NCBI RefSeq assembly: GCF_021532315.1 | Contig: NZ_JAKGAO010000014.1 | Location: forward strand, 1 to 64,000 | From: Paenibacillus tarimensis | Lineage (GTDB): Bacteria; Bacillota; Bacilli; Paenibacillales; Paenibacillaceae | Length of the DNA stretch: 64,000 bases | Reading direction: 5' to 3' | In this document: in pieces, positions 54,996 to 63,337 of the stretch | Position numbering within the stretch: position 1 is the first letter of the stretch | Layout: the number at the start of each line of letters is the position of its first letter | Position numbers and translations under genes: made by a program | Notes under the pieces: model-generated | The model's database searches: none | Told to the model about the DNA's origin: nothing | What the model saw: the letters and a program-made list of their open reading frames with translations, nothing else

Positions 54996-55385
54996 TCAAG
55001 AATGTTCGTGGGCGGTTATGCGGCTTATATAGACCGGGTGGTCGTCGGGGTCCCTGACAATGAAGCAGGTATGCCCATCATGGAAGGACATGATAGGCGA
55101 GGGGGAGGCGCCGGCTTCGAGCAATGAATGGTGGAAGCTCTGGATATCCGGTGTGCCCAGCGTCAGAATTGGATGCGGCTTCCCATGATGGTCAAACTGC
55201 AGGGGAGCAACATTCTCCACCCGCGCCATCGTCAGCTTGGCTCCCGAAGGATCAAGGCAGGAGGAGGCAAAATTGCCGTTAACCCATAGCAGACGAAACC
55301 CGAATGTGGTGGAGTACCAATGAATGGAGCGCTTCAAATTCGTAACCGGCAAAAACACACAGTGAATATATAAGTGGGGTGTCAC
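54996..55385 (-). CDS. VOC family protein, single domain
   Basis: A 129-residue single vicinal-oxygen-chelate domain. It opens with FLPVTNLKRSIHWYSTTFG and ends near DGHTCFIVRDPDDHPVYIS, the typical start and metal-ligand region of glyoxalase/dioxygenase-type domains. The role is unknown; it could be a resistance protein that binds the product or an isomerase. It lies 23 bp downstream of the PhyH gene. Confidence 0.85.
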   Translation of the reverse strand: MTPHLYIHCVFLPVTNLKRSIHWYSTTFGFRLLWVNGNFASSCLDPSGAKLTMARVENVAPLQFDHHGKPHPILTLGTPDIQSFHHSLLEAGASPSPIMSFHDGHTCFIVRDPDDHPVYISRITAHEHS

Positions 55386-55408
55386 GCTTGTTGTACCTCC
55401 CTTGCACT

Positions 55409-56191
55409 TTACTTGCCTGTATTTCTCGTTTCCGTTAACCGGTTCCGGTTAAACTTGCGCCTTACTTTCTGGCCTTGCCGGTTGTACAGTTCATTGCGGT
55501 ACATCGTTACCATCTCCACGCTTGTCCGTACATAGTGGACGGCGAAGGCCCGGCGGAACTGATCATCTGTCTGATTCTGAAGCGAACCATGGAGCAGATT
55601 GCCGCTGAAGAATACGGCATCTCCAGGCTCCGTCTCCACATTGACTGCATGGTATCCTTCTGGCAGATCATTGGTGTAGTGATATAGACTTTCGTGGGGG
55701 CTAACTTTGCGGGGCTTCAGAAGATCAAGCTTGTGAGATCCCGGTAGAACGTACAGCCCTCCATTGCTGGGGCCGGACCGGTCGATACTGACCCAGGCGG
55801 TATAACAGGTATCAGGATAGGCAAACACCTCATGGTTATCCTGATGCAGATACAGCCCTCTGGAGGAGGGCGGTTTGTAGTAATACACCGACTGCAGGGC
55901 AAGCGGTTCCTCTCCGGTTATAATCTGGATCGTGCCTGTCAGACGGGGATCGAGCATGAAACGCAGTACCTCATCGTGATAGCGGTGATAATTTCCGATA
56001 CGCGGGTACAGGCTCTCCAGCGGATATGCGGCATCCTGTACAATCTCACCTCTGCGCACCATATCCAGCCAGCGCCGCTCATAAACCTCGCGAAGGCTCT
56101 GAAGCTCCTCTTCAGAGAACAAGTTCCTCCTGACGAAGTAACCATGGGACTGGAAAAAGTCCAGTTCCTTACGGCTGATCCGTTCGTCCAT
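55409..56191 (-). CDS. Phytanoyl-CoA dioxygenase (PhyH) family Fe(II)/2-oxoglutarate enzyme
   Basis: A 260-residue oxygenase. The metal triad is visible as His-x-Asp in LHQDNHEVF (about 115) and a distal His in GNLLHGSL (about 200), followed by an Arg in QFRRAF for 2-oxoglutarate. It probably hydroxylates an unactivated carbon of the pathway product. The ATG at 56191 is preferred because AAAGAAGGGAGG lies just upstream; the longer frame starts at 56239 without such a site. It is the first gene of the minus-strand trio. Confidence 0.88.
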   Translation of the reverse strand: MDERISRKELDFFQSHGYFVRRNLFSEEELQSLREVYERRWLDMVRRGEIVQDAAYPLESLYPRIGNYHRYHDEVLRFMLDPRLTGTIQIITGEEPLALQSVYYYKPPSSRGLYLHQDNHEVFAYPDTCYTAWVSIDRSGPSNGGLYVLPGSHKLDLLKPRKVSPHESLYHYTNDLPEGYHAVNVETEPGDAVFFSGNLLHGSLQNQTDDQFRRAFAVHYVRTSVEMVTMYRNELYNRQGQKVRRKFNRNRLTETRNTGK

Positions 56192-56345
56192 AATGCAGCC
56201 TCCCTTCTTTGTGAATGGTTTCCATAATACGCTCTTCAAACCCTGAACGCTCTGGTTAAGTTGGGAAATTTGCGCCGAGTGAATGGGGGGAGCAGCAGGT
56301 TATGATGAGGTACAGCGAAGCGCACGGAAGAAGGAGTGAAGCCTA

Positions 56346-57380
56346 ATGGATTGCTGTTCACATGCACTGCCCGTAGAAGTGAATCCCGGATTCGAGGTGG
56401 AATGTTATCACAATTTCCGGCTGAGCATCATATTGTCTTCTCCAGAGTTAAGACCCTGGTTCTACAGCCGCTTTGTCAATCTCACCCTGCAGTCGTATGA
56501 AGGCGAGCCATTTCCAATTATTCGGTTCGAGGACCATCTGGATGTGTATTCCGGTGTGCTTGATGAATCACCCTGCATGAGCGCGGAAGATGATGTCGTG
56601 AATAATATCAAAGCATTTCTGAAAAGCGGCCGCTATATGATCTTGTACCTGAACTGGAAGCATGTCCCGTCTTCCTCATTTTACGGGGGACAGGATATGA
56701 TTCACGAGGCCTTGGTATACGGGTACGATGACCGCAGCCGGGAGCTGCAGATGCTCGCCTTTGAAGCAGGCGGGAGGGGCTATGGCCGCATTGCGTTAAG
56801 CTACAGCAAGTGCAGAGAGCTGTTCGGACGTCTTAGGGAGGAGAACTGGGAGAAACACCGGTGGTTTGCATACTACGGGTTTCCCTCCTCCAGCGTGAAG
56901 GTGGCTGAAGCCTATCCGGGCTTTGACAGCCGTAGCCTGTATTTTGCTCTAGAGAGGTCCAAAGCGGCGGCGGGCAGTAATCAAATGAAGGCTACCGGTG
57001 CAGCGGTTAACAGGCTGATGGCGGATTACTTCAGAGACAGGCAGGCTGATGGCGGAATGAATGAAGAAGCCTGCCAGGTGTGGGACACGATGAGCGGCAA
57101 GACTATTTTGCATAAAAAATTGATGCTGCAGCGTCTTGCCTACCTGCAGAGGGGAGGTGACGGGAAGCGTCTGTGGCCTGCAATGGAGCTGTACCGCAAG
57201 TCATATCAGGAAGCGCTCCATATGAATTGGGCGTCACGCCGCTACCGCAAACGTCCAGACCCGAAAGACTTGAAGACCATTGCAGATGGATATGACAGCC
57301 TGTATACCATGGAAAAGCGGGCAAATCTGCTGATTATGGAGTTTCTTGTACACAGGCAACTGAGCCATTTTGAAAGATAA
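56346..57380 (+). CDS. BtrH/C39-like acyltransferase candidate (Cys20/His120)
   Basis: A 344-residue protein. Cys20 lies in EVECYHNFRLSI (C-Y-x-N as in the member at 40678) and His120 in DMIHEALVYGYDD, which also resembles the EFGLIYGYDD of the sigma-linked branch. The C-terminal half is helical with basic residues. AGAAGGAG precedes the ATG. It heads the operon that continues through two ACPs, which supports a role on carrier-bound acyl groups (inference from BtrH). Confidence 0.65.
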   Translation: MDCCSHALPVEVNPGFEVECYHNFRLSIILSSPELRPWFYSRFVNLTLQSYEGEPFPIIRFEDHLDVYSGVLDESPCMSAEDDVVNNIKAFLKSGRYMILYLNWKHVPSSSFYGGQDMIHEALVYGYDDRSRELQMLAFEAGGRGYGRIALSYSKCRELFGRLREENWEKHRWFAYYGFPSSSVKVAEAYPGFDSRSLYFALERSKAAAGSNQMKATGAAVNRLMADYFRDRQADGGMNEEACQVWDTMSGKTILHKKLMLQRLAYLQRGGDGKRLWPAMELYRKSYQEALHMNWASRRYRKRPDPKDLKTIADGYDSLYTMEKRANLLIMEFLVHRQLSHFER

Positions 57381-57404
57381 TTCGATAATGAGGAAATGAG
57401 GCGA

Positions 57405-57653
57405 ATGATGGGGACCGACGAAAGGCTAATGGGCTGTGTGATGAACGTCATATCGCATCGCACCGGGCTCAATGACAACTCGAATTTGTTGAAGGCGGGC
57501 GTAGATTCTATTAATTTCATCCGGATCGTCGTTGCGCTCGAAGAGGAGTTCGGTATCGAGATTCCCGACGATGCAATCGTATTGGACAATTTCTCTTCCA
57601 TAGCCCGTATACGAAGTTTGGTCTTAAGCTACAGTGAGGGGGCGGCAGGATAA
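57405..57653 (+). CDS. Acyl carrier protein (tandem, first)
   Basis: An 82-residue carrier protein with Ser35 in AGVDSINFIRIVV and an EIPDDAIV helix. Several ATGs lie close together (57396, 57405, 57408); 57405 or 57408 fits the GAGG upstream best. It is followed 2 bp later by a second, different ACP. Confidence 0.85.
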   Translation: MMGTDERLMGCVMNVISHRTGLNDNSNLLKAGVDSINFIRIVVALEEEFGIEIPDDAIVLDNFSSIARIRSLVLSYSEGAAG

Positions 57654-57655
57654 GC

Positions 57656-57949
57656 ATGGACATTGGGAATCAGGTACGGATGCTGATGAGTGTAGACGGA
57701 TGCGGCATCCTGCAGGCCGGGGAGATTCAAGATACAAGGACGTTATATGACATCGGACTGGACTCGCTCCGGTTTATGGAGCTTGTTATTCTGCTGGAGG
57801 AACGATTCGGTATTGAACTGCCGGATGACATTCTGGAGGTTGAGCCGGAGACGATGGTTTCAGATATTATAGGGGCGGTGGAGGCTTGCCTGATAAAGAA
57901 GCGGGAGCAGTCTTCATATGGCCTGACAGGAGATGAAGCGAATGGTTGA
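57656..57949 (+). CDS. Acyl carrier protein (tandem, second)
   Basis: A 97-residue carrier protein with Ser37 in IGLDSLRFMELV, the most canonical DSL motif of the six in this window, and an ELPDDILEVE helix. It has a longer C-terminal tail than its neighbour. It overlaps the next methyltransferase start. Confidence 0.88.
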   Translation: MDIGNQVRMLMSVDGCGILQAGEIQDTRTLYDIGLDSLRFMELVILLEERFGIELPDDILEVEPETMVSDIIGAVEACLIKKREQSSYGLTGDEANG

Positions 57950-58703
57950 AGCTTGGAAGGACTTTTTCCAGGAGGACTATCTGTTCTTCTCGGAGGTTAT
58001 TCTGCATTCCGCCCGAACAGAGCGGGAGGTAAGGCAGCTGTCAGAGTGGCTGGCGCTGCATGAAGGTTCCGAGATTTTGGATCTTGGCTGTGGTCAGGGC
58101 CGCATTGCAATCCCTCTGGCGGTCAACGGCTATAACGTAACGGCTCTGGATGGATCGCCCGCAATGCTGGAGGCAGTAGTCCAGAGGGCCGAACGGGAAG
58201 GCGTCAAGCTCCGCCTGGTTCAATCTGACATGCGCGACCTGGATGAACACGGCCGGTATGACGCCGTAATCAATCTGGGCACAGCGTTCGGGTATGTCCC
58301 GCATGTGGAAGATGATGAGGCCATTATTGGCAACGTATATAAGGCGCTCAAGCCCGGCGGCCAATTTGTAATCGATACGGAAAACCGTGACTACAAGCTG
58401 AAGGGCCAGCTCGGAAGAAGCTGGTTCGAGATGAAGGGAGTCAAGGTGCTGTCTGAGCGCAGCTATGATGTGGTAAGCGGCAGGTGGCACGAGATCCTGA
58501 CCTGGTCGCAAGGGGAGAAGGGGGTATCCCGTGTGCTTGACCTTCACCTGTATGCCCCTTCGGAGGTTGTGCAGATGCTGAAGAGAGCCGGCTTTGAAAT
58601 CAAGGGGGTGTACGGCGGGTATGACCAATCGCCAATCGGCCTGGACAGCGAGCGTCTGATTGTTCACTGCCTGAAGCCGGGCGGAACAGGATCCGCTTCA
58701 TGA
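57942..58703 (+). CDS. SAM-dependent methyltransferase, class I
   Basis: A 253-residue methyltransferase with the SAM motif EILDLGCGQGRIAIPLA (about 45), ALDGSPAML, a VQSDMRDL acidic loop and ALKPGGQFVID. It belongs to the small-molecule methyltransferase group. The ATG at 57942 is preferred because AGGAG lies 10 bp before it; an ATG at 57933 directly abuts the ribosome site. The stop overlaps the next start. Confidence 0.87.
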   Translation: MVEAWKDFFQEDYLFFSEVILHSARTEREVRQLSEWLALHEGSEILDLGCGQGRIAIPLAVNGYNVTALDGSPAMLEAVVQRAEREGVKLRLVQSDMRDLDEHGRYDAVINLGTAFGYVPHVEDDEAIIGNVYKALKPGGQFVIDTENRDYKLKGQLGRSWFEMKGVKVLSERSYDVVSGRWHEILTWSQGEKGVSRVLDLHLYAPSEVVQMLKRAGFEIKGVYGGYDQSPIGLDSERLIVHCLKPGGTGSAS

Positions 58704-59239
58704 GCTTGTTATCCTCCGTCATGGATTTGCTTCCCCATGAGCCGCCGTTTCGTTTCGTGACACAAGTAACCCGCTATCAATCAGGAGAGTGTCTGTATGC
58801 CTCCCATGAGTTTACATGGTCCGAGTCAGAGCGGATGGGCGGAGGAGAGGCAGTGCCCGAGGTTTGTCTGCTTGAAGGTCTGGCGCAGACTGCCGTATTG
58901 TTCACACAGCTGGAGACGTCGCCGCTGGAGAAATGGGAGTTTCCTCTGCTGGGACATGTTCATGCAGCGGTGCAGGGGGAGGCAGGATGGGGGACTCCGG
59001 TGAACTATGAGGTCAAGATGATACGGATTTTGGCCAAGCGTGCTGTACTGTCAGGATCGGTGTATACCAGCGATGGCAGAACATGCCTGGAGGCCACCTT
59101 GACAGTTGCTGTAGCCTCCGGAAGGGAGGAGTTATATGAAGAAGCTGCTGGATGCGGAGTCCTTTCAGATGTTCCCGAAGCCGTGGCGAATGATAGACCG
59201 GATAGTGGAAATCAGGGAACGGAGCATCAAGACGATTAA
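58700..59239 (+). CDS. FabZ/FabA-like hotdog dehydratase (first)
   Basis: A 179-residue hotdog-fold protein. LLPHEPPFRFVTQV matches the LPHRPPFLxVDRV opening of FabZ, and LLEGLAQTAVL supplies the catalytic-region Glu. The family dehydrates 3-hydroxyacyl-ACP. The HFPGxPVxPG segment is weak here (GEAVPEVC), so the catalytic His is doubtful. Its last 35 codons overlap the next gene in another frame. It starts inside the methyltransferase stop (ATGA). Confidence 0.75.
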   Translation: MSLLSSVMDLLPHEPPFRFVTQVTRYQSGECLYASHEFTWSESERMGGGEAVPEVCLLEGLAQTAVLFTQLETSPLEKWEFPLLGHVHAAVQGEAGWGTPVNYEVKMIRILAKRAVLSGSVYTSDGRTCLEATLTVAVASGREELYEEAAGCGVLSDVPEAVANDRPDSGNQGTEHQDD

Positions 59240-59597
59240 GCTGATATCCGCCAGCGATTATTACATTAAGGGCCATTTTCGGACGTACAGCGTTTATCCG
59301 GGCATGCTTTTGCTCGAAGGGGTGAAGCAGTCAGCAACCCTTCTAGCCTCATGCCAAGGAAGTTCCTGTTCTAGCCCTGTTCAGGCTGGCCTGATGGAAG
59401 AGCTCACCGTACGGTTTCTCCAGCCAGTCATTCCGGGCGATACGGTCCTGTTTGAGGTGAAAGCTGGGGAACGGTCAGGAGATACGGGCAGAGTCACGTA
59501 TGAAGGCACAGGGACGGTTGACGGGTCTGCGATTCTCCGCGCAGCCTTTACGGTGCCGGAAAGGAACTGCGTATGTACGAGCACACGCTGGAAATAG
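59136..59597 (+). CDS. FabZ-like hotdog dehydratase (second)
   Basis: A 153-residue hotdog protein with KGHFRTYSVYPGMLLLEGVKQSA, a good match to the FabZ HFPxxPVMPGVLxxEAxAQ site, so His and Glu are both present. It may form a heteromer with the preceding protein, as hotdog dehydratases often dimerise. The ATG follows GAGGAGTTAT and overlaps the previous gene by 104 bp in another frame, unusually long for a bacterial operon. Confidence 0.85.
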   Translation: MKKLLDAESFQMFPKPWRMIDRIVEIRERSIKTIKLISASDYYIKGHFRTYSVYPGMLLLEGVKQSATLLASCQGSSCSSPVQAGLMEELTVRFLQPVIPGDTVLFEVKAGERSGDTGRVTYEGTGTVDGSAILRAAFTVPERNCVCTSTRWK

Positions 59598-60364
59598 ATA
59601 CGGAGCGGGGCAGGCTGGCAGCAGTGCTGCATTTGCCCTGCAGCAGAATGGGACGGCCACCGCTGGTTGTCTACTGTCCGGGCAAGAATGGGGAACGCTC
59701 CGATTCCCACCGGCTGGGTGTCAGCTTTGCGCGCTCGGCCGCAGCACAGGGAGTTGCGGTAATGAGGTTTGACTATTACGGCATGGGACTTAGTGACGGG
59801 GAATACCACCAGATGACCGTATCCACCAAGGTCAGTGATACGGTCGATGTCTGCCGTTATGTTGAAGGGCTCACTGATGTGGAGTTTGGCAGCACAGCCC
59901 TTCTGGGTTTTAGTGACGGCGCGCGCACAGCCTTGCTTGCTGCTAACCGTATCGGTGTGTCCCGGCTGATTTTGTGGAGCCCGCTGTTCCAGGAATGGGG
60001 CGGCGATTATCCGCTGGGAAGGCGGCCGCGTTTTATGAGACATCCGGCGGACGAGGATGCGCTTGTGCTGCCCTGGGCGGGATTATGGGTGGGTATGCCC
60101 TTTTACAAGGAACTCCAGTGCCTCGATATGAAGGAGCACATTCGAAGGTACAAGGGAACCTCAATTATGATCTATGGGGATGACGATCCCCTTGTGGCTG
60201 AAGAGCGTGAGCGTCTGAACACGTCCGATCTGTCCATCTACAGCGGCAGCAGAACACACAAGGTGCATGCCATGGAAGAAGCCGGACATTTGTTCGCTTC
60301 AGTTGAGCTTGGTGAACGGCTGATCGAGCATACCATACGATGGCTGTGTGACGGCAAGTATTAG
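59573..60364 (+). CDS. Alpha/beta hydrolase, thioesterase-like
   Basis: A 263-residue serine hydrolase with an intact triad: Ser114 in LLGFSDGARTALL, Asp in YGDDDPLV and His in EEAGHLFASV. It has no signal peptide. It is related to serine aminopeptidase_S33/peptidase_S9-like hydrolases, which in such loci act as type II thioesterases or release enzymes for carrier-bound chains. It overlaps the preceding gene by 25 bp. Confidence 0.85.
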   Translation: MYEHTLEIDTERGRLAAVLHLPCSRMGRPPLVVYCPGKNGERSDSHRLGVSFARSAAAQGVAVMRFDYYGMGLSDGEYHQMTVSTKVSDTVDVCRYVEGLTDVEFGSTALLGFSDGARTALLAANRIGVSRLILWSPLFQEWGGDYPLGRRPRFMRHPADEDALVLPWAGLWVGMPFYKELQCLDMKEHIRRYKGTSIMIYGDDDPLVAEERERLNTSDLSIYSGSRTHKVHAMEEAGHLFASVELGERLIEHTIRWLCDGKY

Positions 60365-60382
60365 CAGGGGGCGAGGAATCGG

Positions 60383-61258
60383 ATGTGGACGCAAGTAAAG
60401 CTTGGATACGATCAAGGAATCTATGCTGCTGTTCAGCAGCCCTCATACGGTTCGGGTAGAGAAGGTCTCCTGGTCGTCACCTTCTCGGGTCTCGGGCAGT
60501 CCATGAGCGAGAGGGGCTTTCTGTTCTCGAGACTGCGCAAGCAGGTTGTGTCTGTCCCCTGCCGATATGTCCAGTTCGACTACCGTGGTCACGGAGACAG
60601 TATGGGCAGCTTTCAACAGGTTTCGGTCTCTTCCATGACCCAGGATGCTGTTGAGGTGCTGACTCATTACCTTGGCGAAGGTAATTACAGCAAGGTTATC
60701 TGCATCGGCCATGCTCTAGGGGCCGAGGTTGCATCCCGGGCGATGAAACAGATTGCCAAAGCCTTCCCGGGTATCGGTTGGATGAGAATTGCTGTCTCGC
60801 CCCCTTCGTGGACTATGACGGAGGCATCCGCTATGTTCGCGGGGGCAGCGCTGCAAGAACTGGCTGAAATGGGCTTCTTGGCAGCGGAACGGCTGTTTCC
60901 GGGAAAGGATTACTATGGTTTCACGGATTTCGACAGGATGCAGCTGGGATACTTGTCCAATTGGGGTGCCCATATCCAGCATATACACGGACAATTTCTA
61001 TCATGGACACTCATCGAGGAGCTTGAGGAATACCGGGACTGCCGCTGCTTGACAGAGGGGCTTGGGGAGAGTCTCTGGGTCTGCGGGGCAGAAGACCGCA
61101 CGCGTATAACGACAGCCGGGAAGGCGGGCTTCAAGGTGCTGATTCTGTCTGGTGTGAGCAGGTACTATGATCATGCATCAGCAGCGGATCGTGTCATTCA
61201 TTGGATTACCGAAGAACTCAGGAAGCAATCGGAACTGCATCCAAGCCAGCTCAGTTAG
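60383..61258 (+). CDS. Alpha/beta hydrolase-fold protein with Ser-to-Ala nucleophile
   Basis: A 291-residue protein with the alpha/beta hydrolase outline (VQFDYRGHGDSMG, then the nucleophile elbow), but the elbow reads CIGHALGAEVAS, with Ala111 (codon GCT at 60713) instead of Ser, Cys or Asp. A late Asp region (VCGAEDRT) remains; the final His region is weak (YYDHASAADR). It should not work as a normal serine esterase. It may be a non-hydrolytic lyase or isomerase of this fold, or a partner or sensor protein. It follows an intact hydrolase. Confidence 0.8.
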   Translation: MWTQVKLGYDQGIYAAVQQPSYGSGREGLLVVTFSGLGQSMSERGFLFSRLRKQVVSVPCRYVQFDYRGHGDSMGSFQQVSVSSMTQDAVEVLTHYLGEGNYSKVICIGHALGAEVASRAMKQIAKAFPGIGWMRIAVSPPSWTMTEASAMFAGAALQELAEMGFLAAERLFPGKDYYGFTDFDRMQLGYLSNWGAHIQHIHGQFLSWTLIEELEEYRDCRCLTEGLGESLWVCGAEDRTRITTAGKAGFKVLILSGVSRYYDHASAADRVIHWITEELRKQSELHPSQLS

Positions 61259-61286
61259 GGCGTTAGGTCAGGAAAGGAGGAGGAGT

Positions 61287-62240
61287 ATGCGTAGAACGGT
61301 AAGTAACTGGAGGCTGCCGAACGAATTTGGGCTGTCAGAGCGAACGCTGGACTGCCTGCAGCTCGCTGTCATGGAGGCTTTGTGGCGTGACGGCGGGCAG
61401 AAGATGATCCAGATCTTCCTGAATCCGTTCGACTGCATTCGGGTCGGCTTGTCCCTCCGGAGAAGCGAACCGGCGCTCCAGGCAGGTTATCAGCTGGTAC
61501 GGTTCTCAGCGCCGGATGCCGGAGCTCTGGAGGAAGTAATCCGGTATCTGTTCGAGCGGGAAGGATACTGCATGCTCTTTTATCAGACTTGGGAGCATGA
61601 ATTGTCCGCATACCGGGACAAATATAACCTTACCCACTGGTCATTCATCACGGATGTTGGGGATACGGAGCTGATGATAGCCGATTCCGCAGGCCACCCC
61701 GATTACTTCGCTAGGGGTACTACCGCAATTGTGCCTTGGAGGGACTTTCGGGCGGCATTCGAAAGAACCCGCAATTACGGAGCGGGATATGTGCGGCAGG
61801 AGGCAGGCTGCGGTGAGCCTTGGCCGGAGCTGCTCGACCACTTGCTTCAGGCATCGGTACATAACATGCGGGAGTGGGGCGGATTGCAGCAGATGCAGGA
61901 ATTTGCCGAGAAGCTGGAAGGCACTTCAGTCAGTGAGCTTGTACTCCAGCTGGAGAGTCTGGAATTTGAGCTGAATTATTACCGGAAGCTGCGTGACCTC
62001 TGGAAAACAGCTGTCTTCAAGCAGGTTATTCCCAGGGATCGGACTCACGCCGGATGGGTACAGGCGTTAATGGATTCCTGTGAATGCTGGTCACTCGTTA
62101 TGGGCGTGCTGATGAAGTGGAAGAGACAGCCGGAGCGCGACTACAAAGACAAGCTGGTGCACTATATGTGGGAAGTATATGACCGTGAGCAAACCATGTT
62201 TACGGCGATGGCGGAAACAGTAGGCAGGAGGAAGAGATGA
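61287..62240 (+). CDS. BtrH/C39-like acyltransferase candidate (Cys50/His117)
   Basis: A 317-residue protein. Cys50 in NPFDCIRVGLSL and His117 in NLTHWSFITDVGD fit the family pattern, with the His at the same distance from the N-terminus as in three other members (117-122). GGAAAGGAGGAGGAGT precedes the ATG. It overlaps the aminopeptidase start (ATGA), so the two are coupled. It could attach or remove an acyl or aminoacyl group from a carrier-bound product (inference). Confidence 0.6.
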   Translation: MRRTVSNWRLPNEFGLSERTLDCLQLAVMEALWRDGGQKMIQIFLNPFDCIRVGLSLRRSEPALQAGYQLVRFSAPDAGALEEVIRYLFEREGYCMLFYQTWEHELSAYRDKYNLTHWSFITDVGDTELMIADSAGHPDYFARGTTAIVPWRDFRAAFERTRNYGAGYVRQEAGCGEPWPELLDHLLQASVHNMREWGGLQQMQEFAEKLEGTSVSELVLQLESLEFELNYYRKLRDLWKTAVFKQVIPRDRTHAGWVQALMDSCECWSLVMGVLMKWKRQPERDYKDKLVHYMWEVYDREQTMFTAMAETVGRRKR

Positions 62241-63337
62241 AGAACATTTGGCATGATATTGCAGATATGCTCACTGGCCATTCATTGAGACTTGCTCCGG
62301 AAGAGAAGGTCTATGTCCAGGTTACAGGAGAAATCGGAGCTCTGCTCGACATGCTGCTGGAAAATATCTTGCGCGGCGGGGGGGTTCCTGTCCTGCGGCA
62401 GCGCTCTGTTGAGCAGGTGAAGGCTATTGTTAATTATTCCTCCGAAGAGCAGCTGAAACGGCTTGCGGAGCTGGATGCGCAGGAGATCACCGCCTCCGGC
62501 GCTTTTATCGGGATACAGGCAGAGGAGAACAGGTTTGAAATGAGCAGCTGTGACCAATCCCTCTACGGGAATTACGTGAAGCATTATCTGCAGCCTGTAC
62601 AGCAGGCGATGGCCGGCCTGAGGAAATGGGTGCTGTTCAAGTATCCCACTTACGGAATGGCCCAGACAGCGGGAATGAGTCTGGGGGAATTGGCTGAGCT
62701 GTACCGGAAGTCCTGCTGCATCGATTATAGCAGCTGGTCCCGGAAGGCCGCTCTGCTCGGAGGGCGGCTCGATGCCGCCAAGCAGGTACGGATCGTTTCC
62801 CCGGGGACGGATCTCCGTTTCTCAATTGAAGGCATCCCCCACTATATCTGTGATGGCAAACATAATCTTCCGGATGGTGAGGTATTCACTGCACCGGTGG
62901 CAGGTACGGTAAGCGGCCGGATTGCCTTTAATATTCCGGTTCGGTATCTGGGTATGTCTCTCGGTGAGGTAACCTGCCGCTTCGAAGACGGCAATCTGGT
63001 GGAGGTTGAGGGTACGGGAGCGCAGCAGCTGCAGCAAATCCTTGGTGTTGATGAGGGGGCTTCACGGATTGGTGAATTCGGCATCGGTTTGAACCCTTAT
63101 ATCCGTAAGTCAACGGGAAGCCTGAACATGGATGAGAAGATGGCTGGCAGCATACATTTGGCCTTCGGTCAATCGTTTCCTATGGCGTATAACGGGAATG
63201 AATCCGCTATCCACCTGGATATGGTGCTTAGCCAGTGTCCTGAGGACGGCGGGGGAGAGCTGTATCTAGACGGTGAGCTTGTGCGGAAGGACGGCAGGTT
63301 TGTCGCACGAGACCTCCGGGTGCTTGACGATGCGTAG
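62237..63337 (+). CDS. M29-family (thermophilic AmpS-like) metalloaminopeptidase
   Basis: A 366-residue protein of peptidase family M29. C-terminal metal ligands are visible in RIGEFGIGLNP (Glu, about 280), GSIHLAFGQS (His, about 306) and AIHLDMVLS (His, Asp). The N-terminal half has the family layout (EKVYVQVTGEIGALLDML). It would cleave an N-terminal amino acid from a small peptide or aminoacylated compound. Butirosin synthesis uses a temporary gamma-glutamyl cap that BtrG removes; removal of a similar cap is a possible role here (inference). Confidence 0.85.
   Translation: MKNIWHDIADMLTGHSLRLAPEEKVYVQVTGEIGALLDMLLENILRGGGVPVLRQRSVEQVKAIVNYSSEEQLKRLAELDAQEITASGAFIGIQAEENRFEMSSCDQSLYGNYVKHYLQPVQQAMAGLRKWVLFKYPTYGMAQTAGMSLGELAELYRKSCCIDYSSWSRKAALLGGRLDAAKQVRIVSPGTDLRFSIEGIPHYICDGKHNLPDGEVFTAPVAGTVSGRIAFNIPVRYLGMSLGEVTCRFEDGNLVEVEGTGAQQLQQILGVDEGASRIGEFGIGLNPYIRKSTGSLNMDEKMAGSIHLAFGQSFPMAYNGNESAIHLDMVLSQCPEDGGGELYLDGELVRKDGRFVARDLRVLDDA

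Noticed and set aside
49880-56320. Similar GGTTTATGATGAG and GGTTATGATGAG strings upstream of the ACP gene at 49921 and the BtrH-like gene at 56346, considered as a shared ECF promoter element.
   Set aside because: The surrounding bases and spacing to any second element do not agree, and no such string was found before the other operons, so chance is likely.
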